A stretch of DNA of 64,000 bases from UBA2396 sp038042175. Lineage in GTDB: Bacteria > Planctomycetota > Phycisphaerae > Phycisphaerales > UBA1924. The notes below the pieces were generated by a model. It saw only the letters and a program-made list of their open reading frames with translations. It had not been told where the DNA came from and made no database searches. This document shows, in pieces, positions 1 through 10,376 of the stretch (positions within the stretch are counted from its first letter, which is position 1; each line of letters begins with the position of its first letter). Both the position numbers and the translations under genes were made by a program. The stretch is taken from contig CAYHQQ010000014.1 in NCBI GenBank assembly GCA_964358855.1, positions 14,697 to 78,696 on the forward strand, written 5' to 3'.

Positions 1-1
1 C

Positions 2-145
2 GACTTCTTCGACTACGACGCCTTTGTCATCTGCTTCGAGGGCGGCACCTGCCCCCCCGGCAAAACCGCCGACTTCGACGCCGACGGCACCGTCGACTTC
101 TTCGACTACGACGCCTTCGTGGTCGCCTTCGAAGCCGGTTGCTGA
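2..145 (+). CDS. C-terminal fragment of a GC-type dockerin protein
   Basis: The window opens inside a gene, and only its last 47 residues are visible. They form two DFDADGTVDFFDYDAF-type calcium-binding loops joined by a CPPGKTA linker and ending in Gly-Cys. This is the GC-type dockerin module found at the C-terminus of many secreted proteins in Phycisphaerales. The last 85 nt match the end of the gene at 519-3998 with a single silent change. The catalytic or binding part lies to the left of the window, so nothing can be said about the function beyond export and probable surface attachment. Confidence 0.85.
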   Translation, partial: DFFDYDAFVICFEGGTCPPGKTADFDADGTVDFFDYDAFVVAFEAGC

Positions 146-182
146 CCCAACCCGCTCCTCCTCCCAACCCAACACGAAGGCA

Positions 183-221
183 CACGCCAAGGATCACCCG
201 CCAGGGATGATCCTCGGCGTG
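183..221 (+). terminator. hairpin downstream of the partial dockerin gene
   Basis: A 14-bp stem with one mismatch (183-196 pairing with 208-221) and an 11-nt loop lies 38 nt after the stop codon at 145. No T-run follows, so it is a terminator or mRNA-stabilising hairpin by position only. Confidence 0.4.
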
Positions 222-518
222 CTTCCGCGCCCGACCTGCGTCCCATATCCCGCTCCGACCCAGCGGGGACCGGTGACGCCAGACCGCCCGCGCCACCCTC
301 GGGCTCGACGCGGGGGCAGATCGTTAGCGTCCCGATCGGTGGCCCGTCGGCCTTCTCGCTCCAACAAATCGCCCTTTGATCGCGCAAACGGGCGCTCCAT
401 TCCCGCTTCTGTGTGGGGGGAGGGGGGGCTCACGGGGAGGAAGTCCCACGCTCGCGCGGTGGATTCGATGCCGCCCGGCGAGTCCGATCCCTTACCTGCC
501 CGACACCGGAGACCGACA
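222..518. other. intergenic leader with a G-rich tract
   Basis: No gene is supported here. The stretch is the 5' region of the next gene. It contains runs of 6, 7 and 4 guanines at 415-420, 422-428 and 434-437 on the plus strand, which could form a G-quadruplex in the leader RNA. A Shine-Dalgarno GGAG lies at 508-511. Confidence 0.5.
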
Positions 519-3500
519 ATGCGCCACCGTACACCCCGACACCAGCAGCTTCCACGTGGAATTCGTACCGCCGTGCTCGCCGCGGCCGGGGCGGCGATGT
601 CGGTGGGCACCTCCGCCCACGCGCAAAGCGTGATCGCGGATGCATCGCTACAGAGTCAGATGCAGGGATATTCGGCCCATGATTCGCTCTTGCCGCAGCA
701 ATTGGGACTGGGAGAACACTTGGTGTCCGATGACGGGACCGCAATTGCCATTGGCCGCGCGGAAGGTCCGCCCGCGTGTGGAATCAACGGTGATTATTGG
801 GACTGTCAGACGCTTGGCCTCTGGCGAGAGGGGCAGGGCATCGAACTCCTCCCGGCATTCGAACACACCGGGAGCTTTGGCTACGCTCTTGCGGCGTGGC
901 TCTCGGGGGATGGATCGACGTTTGTCCACTACAACACGGGCTTCACGGGAACTCGAAACGGTCCAGTGACACAGCGACTCGTTCATGATCAATGGCGGGC
1001 TCATTCTTCGACTCGCCTGCATTCATATCAATGCACGACCAACGCTCAGGGCAGCGGCTGTTTCAATCCTGGATATGGTATGCTTTCGTGCGTGTCGACG
1101 ACTGGCAACGCCTATGTCGAGTTTGAGAATTCCGATCTAGGTGCCCTATTCACGCTGGTCAATGGCGCAACTCGGACGTCCCTCCCGCCGGATTTTGTTC
1201 CGATTAGCATGTCATCTGATGGTTGGACGATCGCCGGAAATCTGCATGTCAATTCTCCACCTCGGCTGCCCGCAGTCTGGACATCTCAAACTGGGATCAC
1301 AACCCTCCCGCTCCCGGCAGGATCGATCGAAGGCAATGCGTCCGCGATGTCGCGCGACGGATCGGTGATTTTGGGGCATACGGGGACAAACTTCCAACAC
1401 AACGCTTACTGGATCAACGGCCAACTTCACGAATTTCCCCCGCCTCCTGCTGGATGGGGCGGAGTCTTCCTAACTCAGATTTCTCCCGACGGAGTGCTGT
1501 TCCTTGGCCTTGAGGAAACGAACCCTGGCGTGCGAGCGGTCCTGTGGTCGCTCGGTGGCGGCTATGAGCGCGTGGCGGATCTGCTGCAACTGGGCGGGTT
1601 CCCCGCACCCCAGGGCGGCTTCCCCCAGTTTGCGGAGTTCACTTATTATGCAGCGCTCAAGGGCTCCGCCCAGCCCGGCCAGTACACACTGCTCGACCTG
1701 AGGACGCTCCGACGCCTGACCCTCGGCCAACCCTGCACCGGCACAACCGAGAACACGTGGATCGGCCCGTCGGGTGGGAACTACTCCGACCCGGCGAACT
1801 GGGTGGGGGGCACTCCGGCAATCGGCGACAACATCTACGCACGGTTTGTCACGCCCGACATCTACGCCGTGCATGTGGACCCCGCCTCGCTGTACGTCGA
1901 GGCATACTCCGTCTCCGCCGGTGATGTCACGTTCAACCTGCAAAGCAGCACCGGGCAACTCAACGCCGGCAACACCGTCTGCGGCGGGTACTCACTTGAA
2001 GTCGCCCGAAGCCCCAACGAACAGGCAACCGCTCGCATCACCAACGGCGTCATGAACACCGCCCAGAGCGTCTGGCTCGGCAACAACACCGGCACCACCG
2101 CCACGCTCGATGTGCAGAGCGGCGCCACCCTGCGAGCCGGCGCGCCCAACTCCGGGCACGGCCTGCATGTCGGCCGATCCGATCAGTCCAGCGCCATCGT
2201 GACCGTCAGGCAGAACGCCACGGTCCGGACCGACAAGTTGTATGTCGCCAGCGGCGCCACCAGCTCGGGCACCCTCACCGCCAATCCGGGTGCAAAGCTC
2301 AACGTCGGCTCGTCAGGTCCCGCCGGCCCGCCCGGCTCGACCTCGCTCGCCGGGGCCCCCACGACCACCGCCACCATCATCGCCAACGGCAACCCCATCC
2401 TCCCGCCCGGTGATCAGACTGTCGTCGAACTGGGCGCCCTCCGCATCGGCGACGGCGCCACCCAGGGCGGGCAGGGTCACGTCCACATCAACAACGCCTC
2501 GATCCTGCGCACCCTCGTCGTCGATCTCGGCGTCACCCACGACTCAGTCGGCACCATCGACATCACCGGCCCCGACTCCCTCTGGGACCACTACGGCTCG
2601 GGCAACATCACCATCGGCAAATTCGGCACCGGCAACGTCACCATCGACCGCGGCTCCGTCATCGGCGGCACCGCCACGCTCAACATGACCGACTTTGCCA
2701 GCAGCCTCATCATCGGCGGCAACTCCGGCGGCAACGGCACCCTGACCGTCCGCGGCGAGGGCGCTCGCATCAACGCCTCCGGCCACGTCGCCGGCATCGC
2801 CAACGACTTCATCAGCAGCGGCTCCATGCGGATCGAGAACGGCGCGGATGTCACGCTCGGCTCGCTCACCATCGGCAACCTCGGCTCGACCGCTTCCCTC
2901 GTGCTCACAGGGCAAGGCTCGACGCTCGCGTGCGATCTGCCCGGCGATCTCCAGGGGCTCACGGGCTTCTTCCTCAACTTCAGCACCGCGACCGTCGCCG
3001 ACGGCGCGACCCTCACCACCACCCTCGCGGCCATCGCCGAGCCGACACCCGTGACCCAGGTCACCATGTCGCTGACCGGGGCCAACACCACCTGGACCAA
3101 CAGCGGTCACCTCTACGTCGGCTGGGGCCGCAACGGCGCGAGTTACGGCGGCAACGGCACGCTCTCAGTCAGCGGCGGGGCCACAGTACAGACGGGCAAG
3201 CTCTGGGTAGGCGACCATGGACGCGTCACCGGCAACGTCCTGCAGGTCGGCGGCAGCCCGCTCGCTCCCGTGGACATCCACACGGACGCCCTGTTCATCT
3301 CGCCCGGCTCGGTGCTCGACGTCCAGCAGACCATCATCGCCGCCAACGCCACGCTGGGCGGCGGCGGCACCTGGCCCGCGCCCTTCGCCAACAGCGGGCT
3401 TGTCATCCCCGGCACGCCCGAGATCAGCGGGGCCACCTCGACGTTCACCATGTCGCAGGGCTTCACGCAGAGCCCCGGGGGCACGCTGAGCGTCGGTGTC

Positions 3501-3998
3501 GGGTCATGGAAGTGGGATGTCTACGACGACGGCGGCTGCGACGACCTGCAGCCCCGCGCCCAGAAGCTCGAGGTGCTCGGCACCGCCGTGCTCGGCGGCA
3601 CGCTCCGCGTCCGGTTCTTCCAGCCCGCCGACAGCTGCGAAGCGCTGCCCGCCTCTACGCTCATGACGCTCGGTCCCATCGAGGTGCTCTCAGCGACCAC
3701 GCTGCAGGGAACCTTCGAGTCGGTCGTGATCGACGAGTCGCTCTCCCCCTACCGCGCGGCGGTGACGTACAACCACGCGCAGGGCAAGGTGTTCATCACC
3801 GTGCTCGAGCCGCCGCCCCCATGCCCCGCCGATTTCGACGCCGACGGCACCGTCGACTTCTTCGACTACGACGCCTTCGTCGTCTGCTTCAGCGGCGAAG
3901 CCTGCCCCCCCGGCAAAACCGCCGACTTCGACGCCGACGGCACCGTCGACTTCTTCGACTACGACGCCTTCGTGGTCGCCTTCGAGGCCGGTTGCTGA
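519..3998 (+). CDS. secreted beta-helix protein with GC-type dockerin
   Basis: This 1,159-residue protein starts at an ATG preceded by GGAG at a 7-nt spacing. The N-terminus is a signal peptide with an Ala-His-Ala cleavage site near residue 35. Residues of about 70-340 contain several S-x-D-G-x-x-I-x-G turns, resembling the repeats of extracellular HAF-type or propeller proteins. From about residue 410 an NYSDPANW segment opens a long stretch of Gly/Thr/Asn-rich repeats typical of autotransporter-like parallel beta-helices. The last 55 residues are two DFDADGTVDFFDYDAF loops and a terminal Gly-Cys. No catalytic site is visible. The module layout matches the next gene, from which it is separated by 65 nt. 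A role as exported surface protein is inferred; its ligand is unknown. Confidence 0.8.
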   Translation: MRHRTPRHQQLPRGIRTAVLAAAGAAMSVGTSAHAQSVIADASLQSQMQGYSAHDSLLPQQLGLGEHLVSDDGTAIAIGRAEGPPACGINGDYWDCQTLGLWREGQGIELLPAFEHTGSFGYALAAWLSGDGSTFVHYNTGFTGTRNGPVTQRLVHDQWRAHSSTRLHSYQCTTNAQGSGCFNPGYGMLSCVSTTGNAYVEFENSDLGALFTLVNGATRTSLPPDFVPISMSSDGWTIAGNLHVNSPPRLPAVWTSQTGITTLPLPAGSIEGNASAMSRDGSVILGHTGTNFQHNAYWINGQLHEFPPPPAGWGGVFLTQISPDGVLFLGLEETNPGVRAVLWSLGGGYERVADLLQLGGFPAPQGGFPQFAEFTYYAALKGSAQPGQYTLLDLRTLRRLTLGQPCTGTTENTWIGPSGGNYSDPANWVGGTPAIGDNIYARFVTPDIYAVHVDPASLYVEAYSVSAGDVTFNLQSSTGQLNAGNTVCGGYSLEVARSPNEQATARITNGVMNTAQSVWLGNNTGTTATLDVQSGATLRAGAPNSGHGLHVGRSDQSSAIVTVRQNATVRTDKLYVASGATSSGTLTANPGAKLNVGSSGPAGPPGSTSLAGAPTTTATIIANGNPILPPGDQTVVELGALRIGDGATQGGQGHVHINNASILRTLVVDLGVTHDSVGTIDITGPDSLWDHYGSGNITIGKFGTGNVTIDRGSVIGGTATLNMTDFASSLIIGGNSGGNGTLTVRGEGARINASGHVAGIANDFISSGSMRIENGADVTLGSLTIGNLGSTASLVLTGQGSTLACDLPGDLQGLTGFFLNFSTATVADGATLTTTLAAIAEPTPVTQVTMSLTGANTTWTNSGHLYVGWGRNGASYGGNGTLSVSGGATVQTGKLWVGDHGRVTGNVLQVGGSPLAPVDIHTDALFISPGSVLDVQQTIIAANATLGGGGTWPAPFANSGLVIPGTPEISGATSTFTMSQGFTQSPGGTLSVGVGSWKWDVYDDGGCDDLQPRAQKLEVLGTAVLGGTLRVRFFQPADSCEALPASTLMTLGPIEVLSATTLQGTFESVVIDESLSPYRAAVTYNHAQGKVFITVLEPPPPCPADFDADGTVDFFDYDAFVVCFSGEACPPGKTADFDADGTVDFFDYDAFVVAFEAGC

Positions 3999-4063
3999 AC
4001 CGTTCCGCACCGCCTCGCATCCCCACTCGCCCGGGCTCGCCAATCACGACAAGGAGAAAGACC

Positions 4064-7000
4064 GTGCACAACATCGTCCACACCTCGACCGCGAAGCCGA
4101 CATCACTCCGTCACTTCGCACGCCCCGGGCTCTCCACCCGCACGCTCGCCGCCCTGGCCGGGCTGGTTGTTGGCCTTGCCGAAGGGAGCGCCTCTGCGCA
4201 GGTCGTCGCCGGGCCGATCCAGTACGGCGGACACGTGTACTACTTGGTCGGACCAGGAGGATGGACCGAGTGCGAAGCGCAAGCAGTGGCGATGGGCGGC
4301 CACATGGTCACCATCGATGACGCCGCTGAGAACCAGTGGGTCTTGGCGACCTTTGGCCCACACGCACAAGGATTGTTGTGGATCGGGCTTAGGGCCAATG
4401 CGCCGCTTGGTTCGTGGAGCTGGGCCAGCGGGAGCAGCGCTCCGTATCGCAACTGGGCAAACGGCGAGCCCAACAACGGGTGCTCGCCAGAGCTCTATGT
4501 CGTCATCTATCCTGGTGGAGCGTGGTTTGACGGACCCAACGATCCGATCGGGTGTAATGGGTCACCTCCGGCGTACGGCGTGGTCGAGGTGCCTTGCACC
4601 ACCATGCCCCCGACCTCCACTTGGACCGGGGCGGCGAACGACAACGACTTGTGGGACACGCCCGCCAACTGGAGTCCCGCCGGCCGTCCCGGGAACAATT
4701 CGGGTGCGGCGTTCGACTCGCCCGGCGCACGCACCATCCTGATACCCCCCAACCGAATGATCGGCCAGCTCGATGTGCGCCAAGGATCGGTCAACCTGCA
4801 TGTTTCCAGCGGTCAGTTCTCCAATCCCACCGCGGGGTGCGTTCCCCCGGGCGGGTCGCTGGACATCGGCAACGCCGGTCAGACCGCCTCGTGCTCCCTG
4901 TTCGGGGACTTCAGCTTCAACAATCTCACCATCATCGGGTACGGCAACAACAGCCAGGCAACCCTTGCGGTCGACTTGGCCACGCTCAGAACCACCAGCG
5001 GCGTCGTCCTTGGCTTGGGAGATCTTTCGCAGGCCACCCTCACGCTCGACGGCGGCCCCTCGCGGCTTCTCCAGAGCGGCTCTTTCGGCGTAGTCTGCGG
5101 GTCCGGTGACGACACAATCAGCACCATCAACATCCTCAACGGTGCGACCCTTCAGTACTCCACCGCCACTCCCTTCAAGGTCGGGTACGGTGCGGGCTCG
5201 CACGCCACGGTCAACGTCGCCGGCAACTTCGAGCTCACCAGTTCGCTCATCCCCAGCGGGAGCGGGTCGCAGATCCTCCTCGGCGCGGGCAGCCCGCCCC
5301 CCGGCGGCACCACCACCAACGGCACGATCAACCTCCACACTCGCGGGCTGGTCCGCGCCACCGAGATCCGCCTGGGCGCCGAGGTCCGCACCCGCGGCAC
5401 GATCACCATGGACGGCGGCACGCTCGATGTTGAATCACTCGTCATCGCCGACAAGGGCGATGGCACCCTCGACTGGTCCGGCGGCACCATCACGGGCCTG
5501 CGCCAGATCACCATCGGCAACACCATCGGGACCTCAGGCCAGTTGTTGCTGGATGGGCCCAGCCACTCGCTCACCCTGGCGACGCCGATTGGTGGCGAGA
5601 CGCAGAATCTCTTCGCTGGCAAGACCGGGCGCGGCCGAATCTCCGTGACCAGCGGTGCCGCCATCAATCTCTCGTCGGGATCGCTGGGCGGGCTGTCCAT
5701 CGGCGCCACCGACTCCGCTGGCGGCGGGGGCGTCGAAATCAAAGGGCACGACCCCAACAACCAGTTCTTCCGCTCGCGCATCGTCGGCAGCGCCGAGTCA
5801 CTTTTGAGCGTCGGAAAGGCGTACACCATCCCCAACACCGTCCCCGCGATGCTCATCGACGAAGGAGCCCGCGCGACGTTTGGAACCGTGTACGTTGGAC
5901 GCGAGGACTGGATGGATGGAGAGATCCACGTCCGCAACAGCGCCATCCTCCAGCAGATCATGCCCGACGCCGACATCTTCTCCTTCGAGGGGCTCCAGAT
6001 CCGCGGCACACCGGGCGGGGCTCACCTCCGCGTCGATTCGGGCGGACAGGTCCAGTGCACCGCGGGCGTCGCATACGGGCTCAACAACCCCCCCGTCGGC
6101 CCGGCCGGGCCGGTCGTCACCGTCACCGGCGAGAGCAGCACGCTCAACTGCTCGGGCCCCTTCTATGTCTACGGCCCGCTCCCCGAGGGCGGGAAGATGC
6201 ATGTGGGCGAGGGTGCCGTCATGTCAAGCCACGACCTCTCCATCGGCCTCAGCGGGTTTGGTGGTCAGGGCCAACCCGGCGCGCTGTCGCTCGACGGCCC
6301 GCGACAGGTGCTCACCAACTCCGGCACGCTCTTCATCGGTGTCGATGGCGACCCTTCCGCCCCTGGAATCCTCGCCCTCACCAACGGCGCCAAGGTCCAC
6401 ACCCACCGCCTCGCCCTCGGCTCCAACCACTCCATCACCACCGACGTTGCCGGCCCACCCGCAATCATCGTCGGCGGCTCCCCGCTTCTGCCGCCCGACA
6501 TCCAGTGCGACACGCTGATCGTTGGCGATTCCTTCAACCTGCCCGGGCTCGACATCTCCTTCGGCGCCGACGCCGGCATCGGCGGGCATGGCACTTGGTC
6601 CGGATCGTTCGACTCCGCCGGAGAGGTTGTCGTGCCCGCGGGCATGATCAATAACCCGGAAAGTCCGATGCCAAGGCTCGTCATAGACGGAAACCTCATT
6701 CAACATGCGACGTCCCGTTTGGAGGTCGCCCAGACGTTCTGCGGCTACAGCTCCGGCGGCGGTGACTTTTTGGCACCGATCGGCTCGTTCCTGAGCGTAG
6801 CAGGCGATGCCCACATTGATGGAACACTCCGCCTCACTGTGTGGGCGATTGCGATGTCAGACCCGAACGCGTCCATCAATTCGTGGGGGCTTATCGGCTA
6901 CACCCTGCCTGTGCTCACCGCCGCTTCGGTGGCCGGCACGTTCAACGCCATCGAGTTCGGCCCCGGCTTCCCCACCAATCGCGTCCAACTTACCTACGAG

Positions 7001-7567
7001 CCCACACGCGTCCTCGTGACCTTCCTCCCCCCGGTCTGTGACACCAGCATCCAGACACAACCGACCGATCATGCAGCTTGCACGCAAGGCAACGCCGCCT
7101 TCTCCGTCTCGGCCTCGGGTTCCGATGAACTCAGCAGCAACCTCACCTACCAGTGGTATCACTTAGTCTACTGGGGCGACGGCCCGGAGTTGGTGCCCAT
7201 CAACGATGGTCCCAACGCCCATCAGTTTGGGGCGTTGTACACCGCCGCGGGCACCACAACCCCAAACCTCTCGCTCACCATCGACCCTGCCTTCTTCTAC
7301 GAAACCGGCAACCCCCACGTCCCCCTCCGCTGCCTCATCACCAACGCCTGCGGCGAGACCATCACCAGCGATTTCGCCACCCTCACCGTCTGTGCCCCCG
7401 ACTTCGACTGCGACGGCGCCCTGGACTTCTTCGACTACGACGCCTTCGTCGCCTGCTTCGAAGGCACCATCTGCCCCCCCGGCAAGACCGCCGACTTCGA
7501 TGCCGACGGCACCGTCGACTTCTTCGACTACGACGCCTTCGTCGTCGCCTTCGAGGAAGGCTGCTGA
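4064..7567 (+). CDS. secreted C-type lectin/beta-helix/Ig-like protein with GC-type dockerin
   Basis: This 1,167-residue protein uses a GTG start, chosen because AAGGAG lies 7 nt upstream and a signal peptide (cleavage near Ala-Ser-Ala-Gln) follows. Residues of about 45-170 are a C-type lectin domain: WIGL, a WANGEPNN loop with the EPN calcium/mannose-type signature, and a closing VVEV strand with paired cysteines. A long NW..P-initiated beta-helix fills the middle. An Ig-like domain with TYQWYH follows at about residues 990-1105. The end carries two dockerin loops and Gly-Cys. C-type lectin folds with EPN usually bind mannose-type sugars through calcium, so this is plausibly a glycan-binding exported adhesin. 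The exact ligand is not readable from sequence. It follows the gene at 519 in the same direction. Confidence 0.85.
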   Translation: MHNIVHTSTAKPTSLRHFARPGLSTRTLAALAGLVVGLAEGSASAQVVAGPIQYGGHVYYLVGPGGWTECEAQAVAMGGHMVTIDDAAENQWVLATFGPHAQGLLWIGLRANAPLGSWSWASGSSAPYRNWANGEPNNGCSPELYVVIYPGGAWFDGPNDPIGCNGSPPAYGVVEVPCTTMPPTSTWTGAANDNDLWDTPANWSPAGRPGNNSGAAFDSPGARTILIPPNRMIGQLDVRQGSVNLHVSSGQFSNPTAGCVPPGGSLDIGNAGQTASCSLFGDFSFNNLTIIGYGNNSQATLAVDLATLRTTSGVVLGLGDLSQATLTLDGGPSRLLQSGSFGVVCGSGDDTISTINILNGATLQYSTATPFKVGYGAGSHATVNVAGNFELTSSLIPSGSGSQILLGAGSPPPGGTTTNGTINLHTRGLVRATEIRLGAEVRTRGTITMDGGTLDVESLVIADKGDGTLDWSGGTITGLRQITIGNTIGTSGQLLLDGPSHSLTLATPIGGETQNLFAGKTGRGRISVTSGAAINLSSGSLGGLSIGATDSAGGGGVEIKGHDPNNQFFRSRIVGSAESLLSVGKAYTIPNTVPAMLIDEGARATFGTVYVGREDWMDGEIHVRNSAILQQIMPDADIFSFEGLQIRGTPGGAHLRVDSGGQVQCTAGVAYGLNNPPVGPAGPVVTVTGESSTLNCSGPFYVYGPLPEGGKMHVGEGAVMSSHDLSIGLSGFGGQGQPGALSLDGPRQVLTNSGTLFIGVDGDPSAPGILALTNGAKVHTHRLALGSNHSITTDVAGPPAIIVGGSPLLPPDIQCDTLIVGDSFNLPGLDISFGADAGIGGHGTWSGSFDSAGEVVVPAGMINNPESPMPRLVIDGNLIQHATSRLEVAQTFCGYSSGGGDFLAPIGSFLSVAGDAHIDGTLRLTVWAIAMSDPNASINSWGLIGYTLPVLTAASVAGTFNAIEFGPGFPTNRVQLTYEPTRVLVTFLPPVCDTSIQTQPTDHAACTQGNAAFSVSASGSDELSSNLTYQWYHLVYWGDGPELVPINDGPNAHQFGALYTAAGTTTPNLSLTIDPAFFYETGNPHVPLRCLITNACGETITSDFATLTVCAPDFDCDGALDFFDYDAFVACFEGTICPPGKTADFDADGTVDFFDYDAFVVAFEEGC

Positions 7568-7618
7568 TCTTCGCTTCACATTAGAGACCGAGCACACTCC
7601 ACTTCGATCACACGCCGG

Positions 7619-7649
7619 CCCCGGAAGTCCCCACGACTTCCGGGGCTTT
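7619..7649 (+). terminator. hairpin between convergent genes
   Basis: A perfect 10-bp stem (7619-7628 with 7636-7645) and a 7-nt loop are followed by CTTTG. It lies 51 nt after the lectin gene stop and before the convergent kinase gene, so it may terminate in both directions. Confidence 0.6.
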
Positions 7650-7781
7650 GTCGATGGGTACTCCATCCCAGGCCACTTGCATGACGACCCCGAAAGGCCC
7701 CCGGGCACTCAAGGACCCTTCGCGCTCTGACAACTCGCCTCGTCCCACCGCGCCCTTCAACACCAAGCGCGTCAAGTCGAA

Positions 7782-10103
7782 CTACTTGCCGCCGCGTTCC
7801 TTCCACTCCGCCGCCCTGACGTCATACCCCTTGCCGGGCTCGTCCTCGTTCCACGCCGTGTAGAGCTTTACCAGCATGTCGACCGCCTCACCCACGTGCC
7901 TGCTCGTGCTCTTGTACCGCGCCCGGTTTCGTTGCTCAGACTCGATCGCCAGAGTTTCGCACCGCGCAAACGCCCTGGTGACCAGCAGCAGCTTGGCCAA
8001 GTTGTGCATCGCCACCAGCGTCGAGGGATGGTCCGACCCCAGCCGCGTGCGATAGCCCGCCAGGCACTCGCTCCAGCACGTCCCCGCCTCGTCAAACTTC
8101 TTCTGCATCGCGTACGACAGCCCCAGGTTGTTCACCGCGTGCAGCGTGCTGGGATGCGTCGGCCCCAGCGCCCGCCGCGATCCATCCGCCGACATCTGAA
8201 AGTGCTCCTGAGCCTTGGCGACGTCGCCCTTGGCCAGGTGCCACTCCCCCATGTTGAGCACCGAGATCAGCGTGCTGTGGTGCTCATTTCCAAGGGTGGC
8301 TCGCCGGCCCTCCAAGGCCGCGGCAAGGGGCGTCCATGCCGCATCAAGCTCGCCTCTCTTGAGGTGCAGATAGCCCAGGTCATTCGCGCTGTACAGCGTG
8401 TCCTCATCGCGGGCCCCCAGCGCCCTGGTGCGTCGCTCAAGGGCCTCGGTGTGGAGCTTGAGCGCCTCATCCAGCTCGCCCCGCGCCCTCATCAACCGCC
8501 CCAGCGTGCTCAGCGAACTCAGCGTCTGCCGATCGTCGTCGCCCAGCTCGCTCCGACGCATCGCCAGTGCTCGCTGCAGAGGGTCGACCGCCTGCTCAAG
8601 CAGCCCCAGATCCAGCAGCGTCCTGGCGATCGTGTGGAGCAGCTGCGCCCGCACCTTGGGCTGATCCGCAAAGCGCTCGTCGATCACCGCGATCGAACGC
8701 CGGAAGATCCCCTCGTTGAGCGCCTCCTTGGCGACGTCCGTGAAATTGATCCCAACCAGCGACTCACCCACCAGCGCCGCCCTTTCGGGCCCCGCCGCCG
8801 CAAGCACCCGCTCGCGCAGCAAGAGCCCAAACGACACCGGATCCAGCTCACCCAGCTGATCGGCCTGAAACGCCGACACACTCTCAAGCTGCGCCGCCCG
8901 CTGCCGCTCCGCCTCCAGCGCCCCCCGCGCGATCACCGCCGACGTGACGCTGACCGCTGTGGCAACCACGAGCACCAGGACCGCCGCGCAACCCGTGACG
9001 ACCCCAACCCGGTGACGCCTCAGAAACTTCGAAACCACGTACCCCAGCGTCGGCGGCCCCGCCAGCACCGGCTTGTTCTGGAGGTAACGCTCAAGATCCG
9101 CTCCCAACGCACTGGCCGACTCATACCTCCTGGTCCGGTCCTTCTCCAGACACTTCATCACCACCCAGTCCAGATCACGCCGCAAGAGACCCGTGAGCAA
9201 CGCCGGCTTGGTCGCCCGGCACGCCGCCGCGTGCGTCGCCGCATCCAGATTCGAATCGAGCCTCGTGCTCGGTCGCGGCGGATCTACCTCGCGAATAATC
9301 CGCTGAATCTCCGCGTGCGCCGCCGACCGGAGCTCATCGCCGCTGAACGGCGTGCTCCCCGTCAAAAGCTCATAGAGCAACACGCCCAGCGAGAAGATGT
9401 CCGTGCGTGTGTCGATGTCCGGACTCCCCTCGGCCTGCTCGGGGCTCATGTACTGGGGCGTGCCGATCATCTGGTTGTCCCTGGTCACCAGCGTCCGCTC
9501 CGTCAGCTTCGCGCCCGTCGCCTTGGCAATCCCAAAGTCGATCACCTTGACGCTGGGCCTCCCGTCGTGCGACGACACGAGAATGTTGCTCGGCTTGATG
9601 TCGCGATGGATCAACCCCTTGGTGTGCGCGTGCTGCACCGCCGAGCAGATCTGCCCGAAAAGCCCAAGCCGCCCCGGAATGCCCAGGAGATTTCGGTCGC
9701 AGTACGTGTCGATCGGCTCGCCCGCGCACAGCTCCATCACAAAGTACGCCCGCCCCGTGTCCGTCGCTCCCGCGTCGAAGACCTTGGCGATGTTGGGATG
9801 GTCCAGGATCGCCAGCGCCTGCCGCTCCTGCTCAAAGCGGGCGATCACCTGGCGCGTGTCCATCCCCAGCTTGATGATCTTGAGCGCCACCTTCCGCTCA
9901 ACCGGCCGCTCCTGCTGGGCCAGAAACACCGACCCAAAGCCCCCCTCGCCGATGTGCCGCAGGATCCTGTACGCCCCGATCCTGCTCCCCGGCCCTTCGC
10001 CCACCACCCCGCCCTCCCCAACCCCCCCACCAACCCCCCTCGCCGCATCGGCCGACAAGTCGGCCGTCGGGCTTGAAGTGAGAGGGTGTTCGTCGTTTCC
10101 CAT
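7782..10103 (-). CDS. membrane Ser/Thr protein kinase with TPR sensor domain
   Basis: This 773-residue Hanks-type kinase has a glycine loop GEGGFG at 52-57, the ATP-binding lysine K75, HRDIKPSN with catalytic D168, and DFG at 189-191, so it should be active. A hydrophobic segment at about 365-391 places the kinase in the cytoplasm. The C-terminal 350 residues are repeated helical pairs of the tetratricopeptide/kinesin-light-chain type, with recurring LG..H..TL..... NL motifs. Such receptor kinases are abundant in Planctomycetes. The start MGNDEHPL was chosen; a GTG at 10226 would add 41 residues of unlike composition. It is divergent from the dockerin gene at 10377, with 273 nt between, and has no sigma factor beside it. 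The substrate is unknown. Confidence 0.85.
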   Translation of the reverse strand: MGNDEHPLTSSPTADLSADAARGVGGGVGEGGVVGEGPGSRIGAYRILRHIGEGGFGSVFLAQQERPVERKVALKIIKLGMDTRQVIARFEQERQALAILDHPNIAKVFDAGATDTGRAYFVMELCAGEPIDTYCDRNLLGIPGRLGLFGQICSAVQHAHTKGLIHRDIKPSNILVSSHDGRPSVKVIDFGIAKATGAKLTERTLVTRDNQMIGTPQYMSPEQAEGSPDIDTRTDIFSLGVLLYELLTGSTPFSGDELRSAAHAEIQRIIREVDPPRPSTRLDSNLDAATHAAACRATKPALLTGLLRRDLDWVVMKCLEKDRTRRYESASALGADLERYLQNKPVLAGPPTLGYVVSKFLRRHRVGVVTGCAAVLVLVVATAVSVTSAVIARGALEAERQRAAQLESVSAFQADQLGELDPVSFGLLLRERVLAAAGPERAALVGESLVGINFTDVAKEALNEGIFRRSIAVIDERFADQPKVRAQLLHTIARTLLDLGLLEQAVDPLQRALAMRRSELGDDDRQTLSSLSTLGRLMRARGELDEALKLHTEALERRTRALGARDEDTLYSANDLGYLHLKRGELDAAWTPLAAALEGRRATLGNEHHSTLISVLNMGEWHLAKGDVAKAQEHFQMSADGSRRALGPTHPSTLHAVNNLGLSYAMQKKFDEAGTCWSECLAGYRTRLGSDHPSTLVAMHNLAKLLLVTRAFARCETLAIESEQRNRARYKSTSRHVGEAVDMLVKLYTAWNEDEPGKGYDVRAAEWKERGGK

Positions 10104-10376
10104 GGCGTCATTCCAACCAGCAGACACGCCTCCGCCGATGGCGAAGTCTACCAGAGAACGCCAACCCACCTCACGGGCGTCAACGAGCGCCCCTGGCGCC
10201 CACGCCTCGACCCGGCACGTCTTCACTCAGGATCGTCCGATAGGACACCCCTCCACGCGTCGCTTCAACGCCCGCCCCGCCCGATCTCCGCCCGTTTCGC
10301 TTGCACCACCCGTCGCCTTCAAGTACCATGCCCCTTGCCCCTTCGTGTCCCCGTTCGAGCTCTACCGGAGATCACA

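Noticed and set aside
415..440. Strong regulatory G-quadruplex
   Set aside because: The G runs are suggestive, but only three runs are clear and no conservation can be tested; kept as a note in the intergenic entry.
24..518. Extension of the first dockerin gene back to position 24
   Set aside because: The upstream part is in another frame from the real partial dockerin gene, and the signal peptide and ribosome site place the start at 519.
2930..4063. N-terminal extension of the lectin gene
   Set aside because: It overlaps the previous gene in another frame; GTG at 4064 has a strong ribosome site and a signal peptide.
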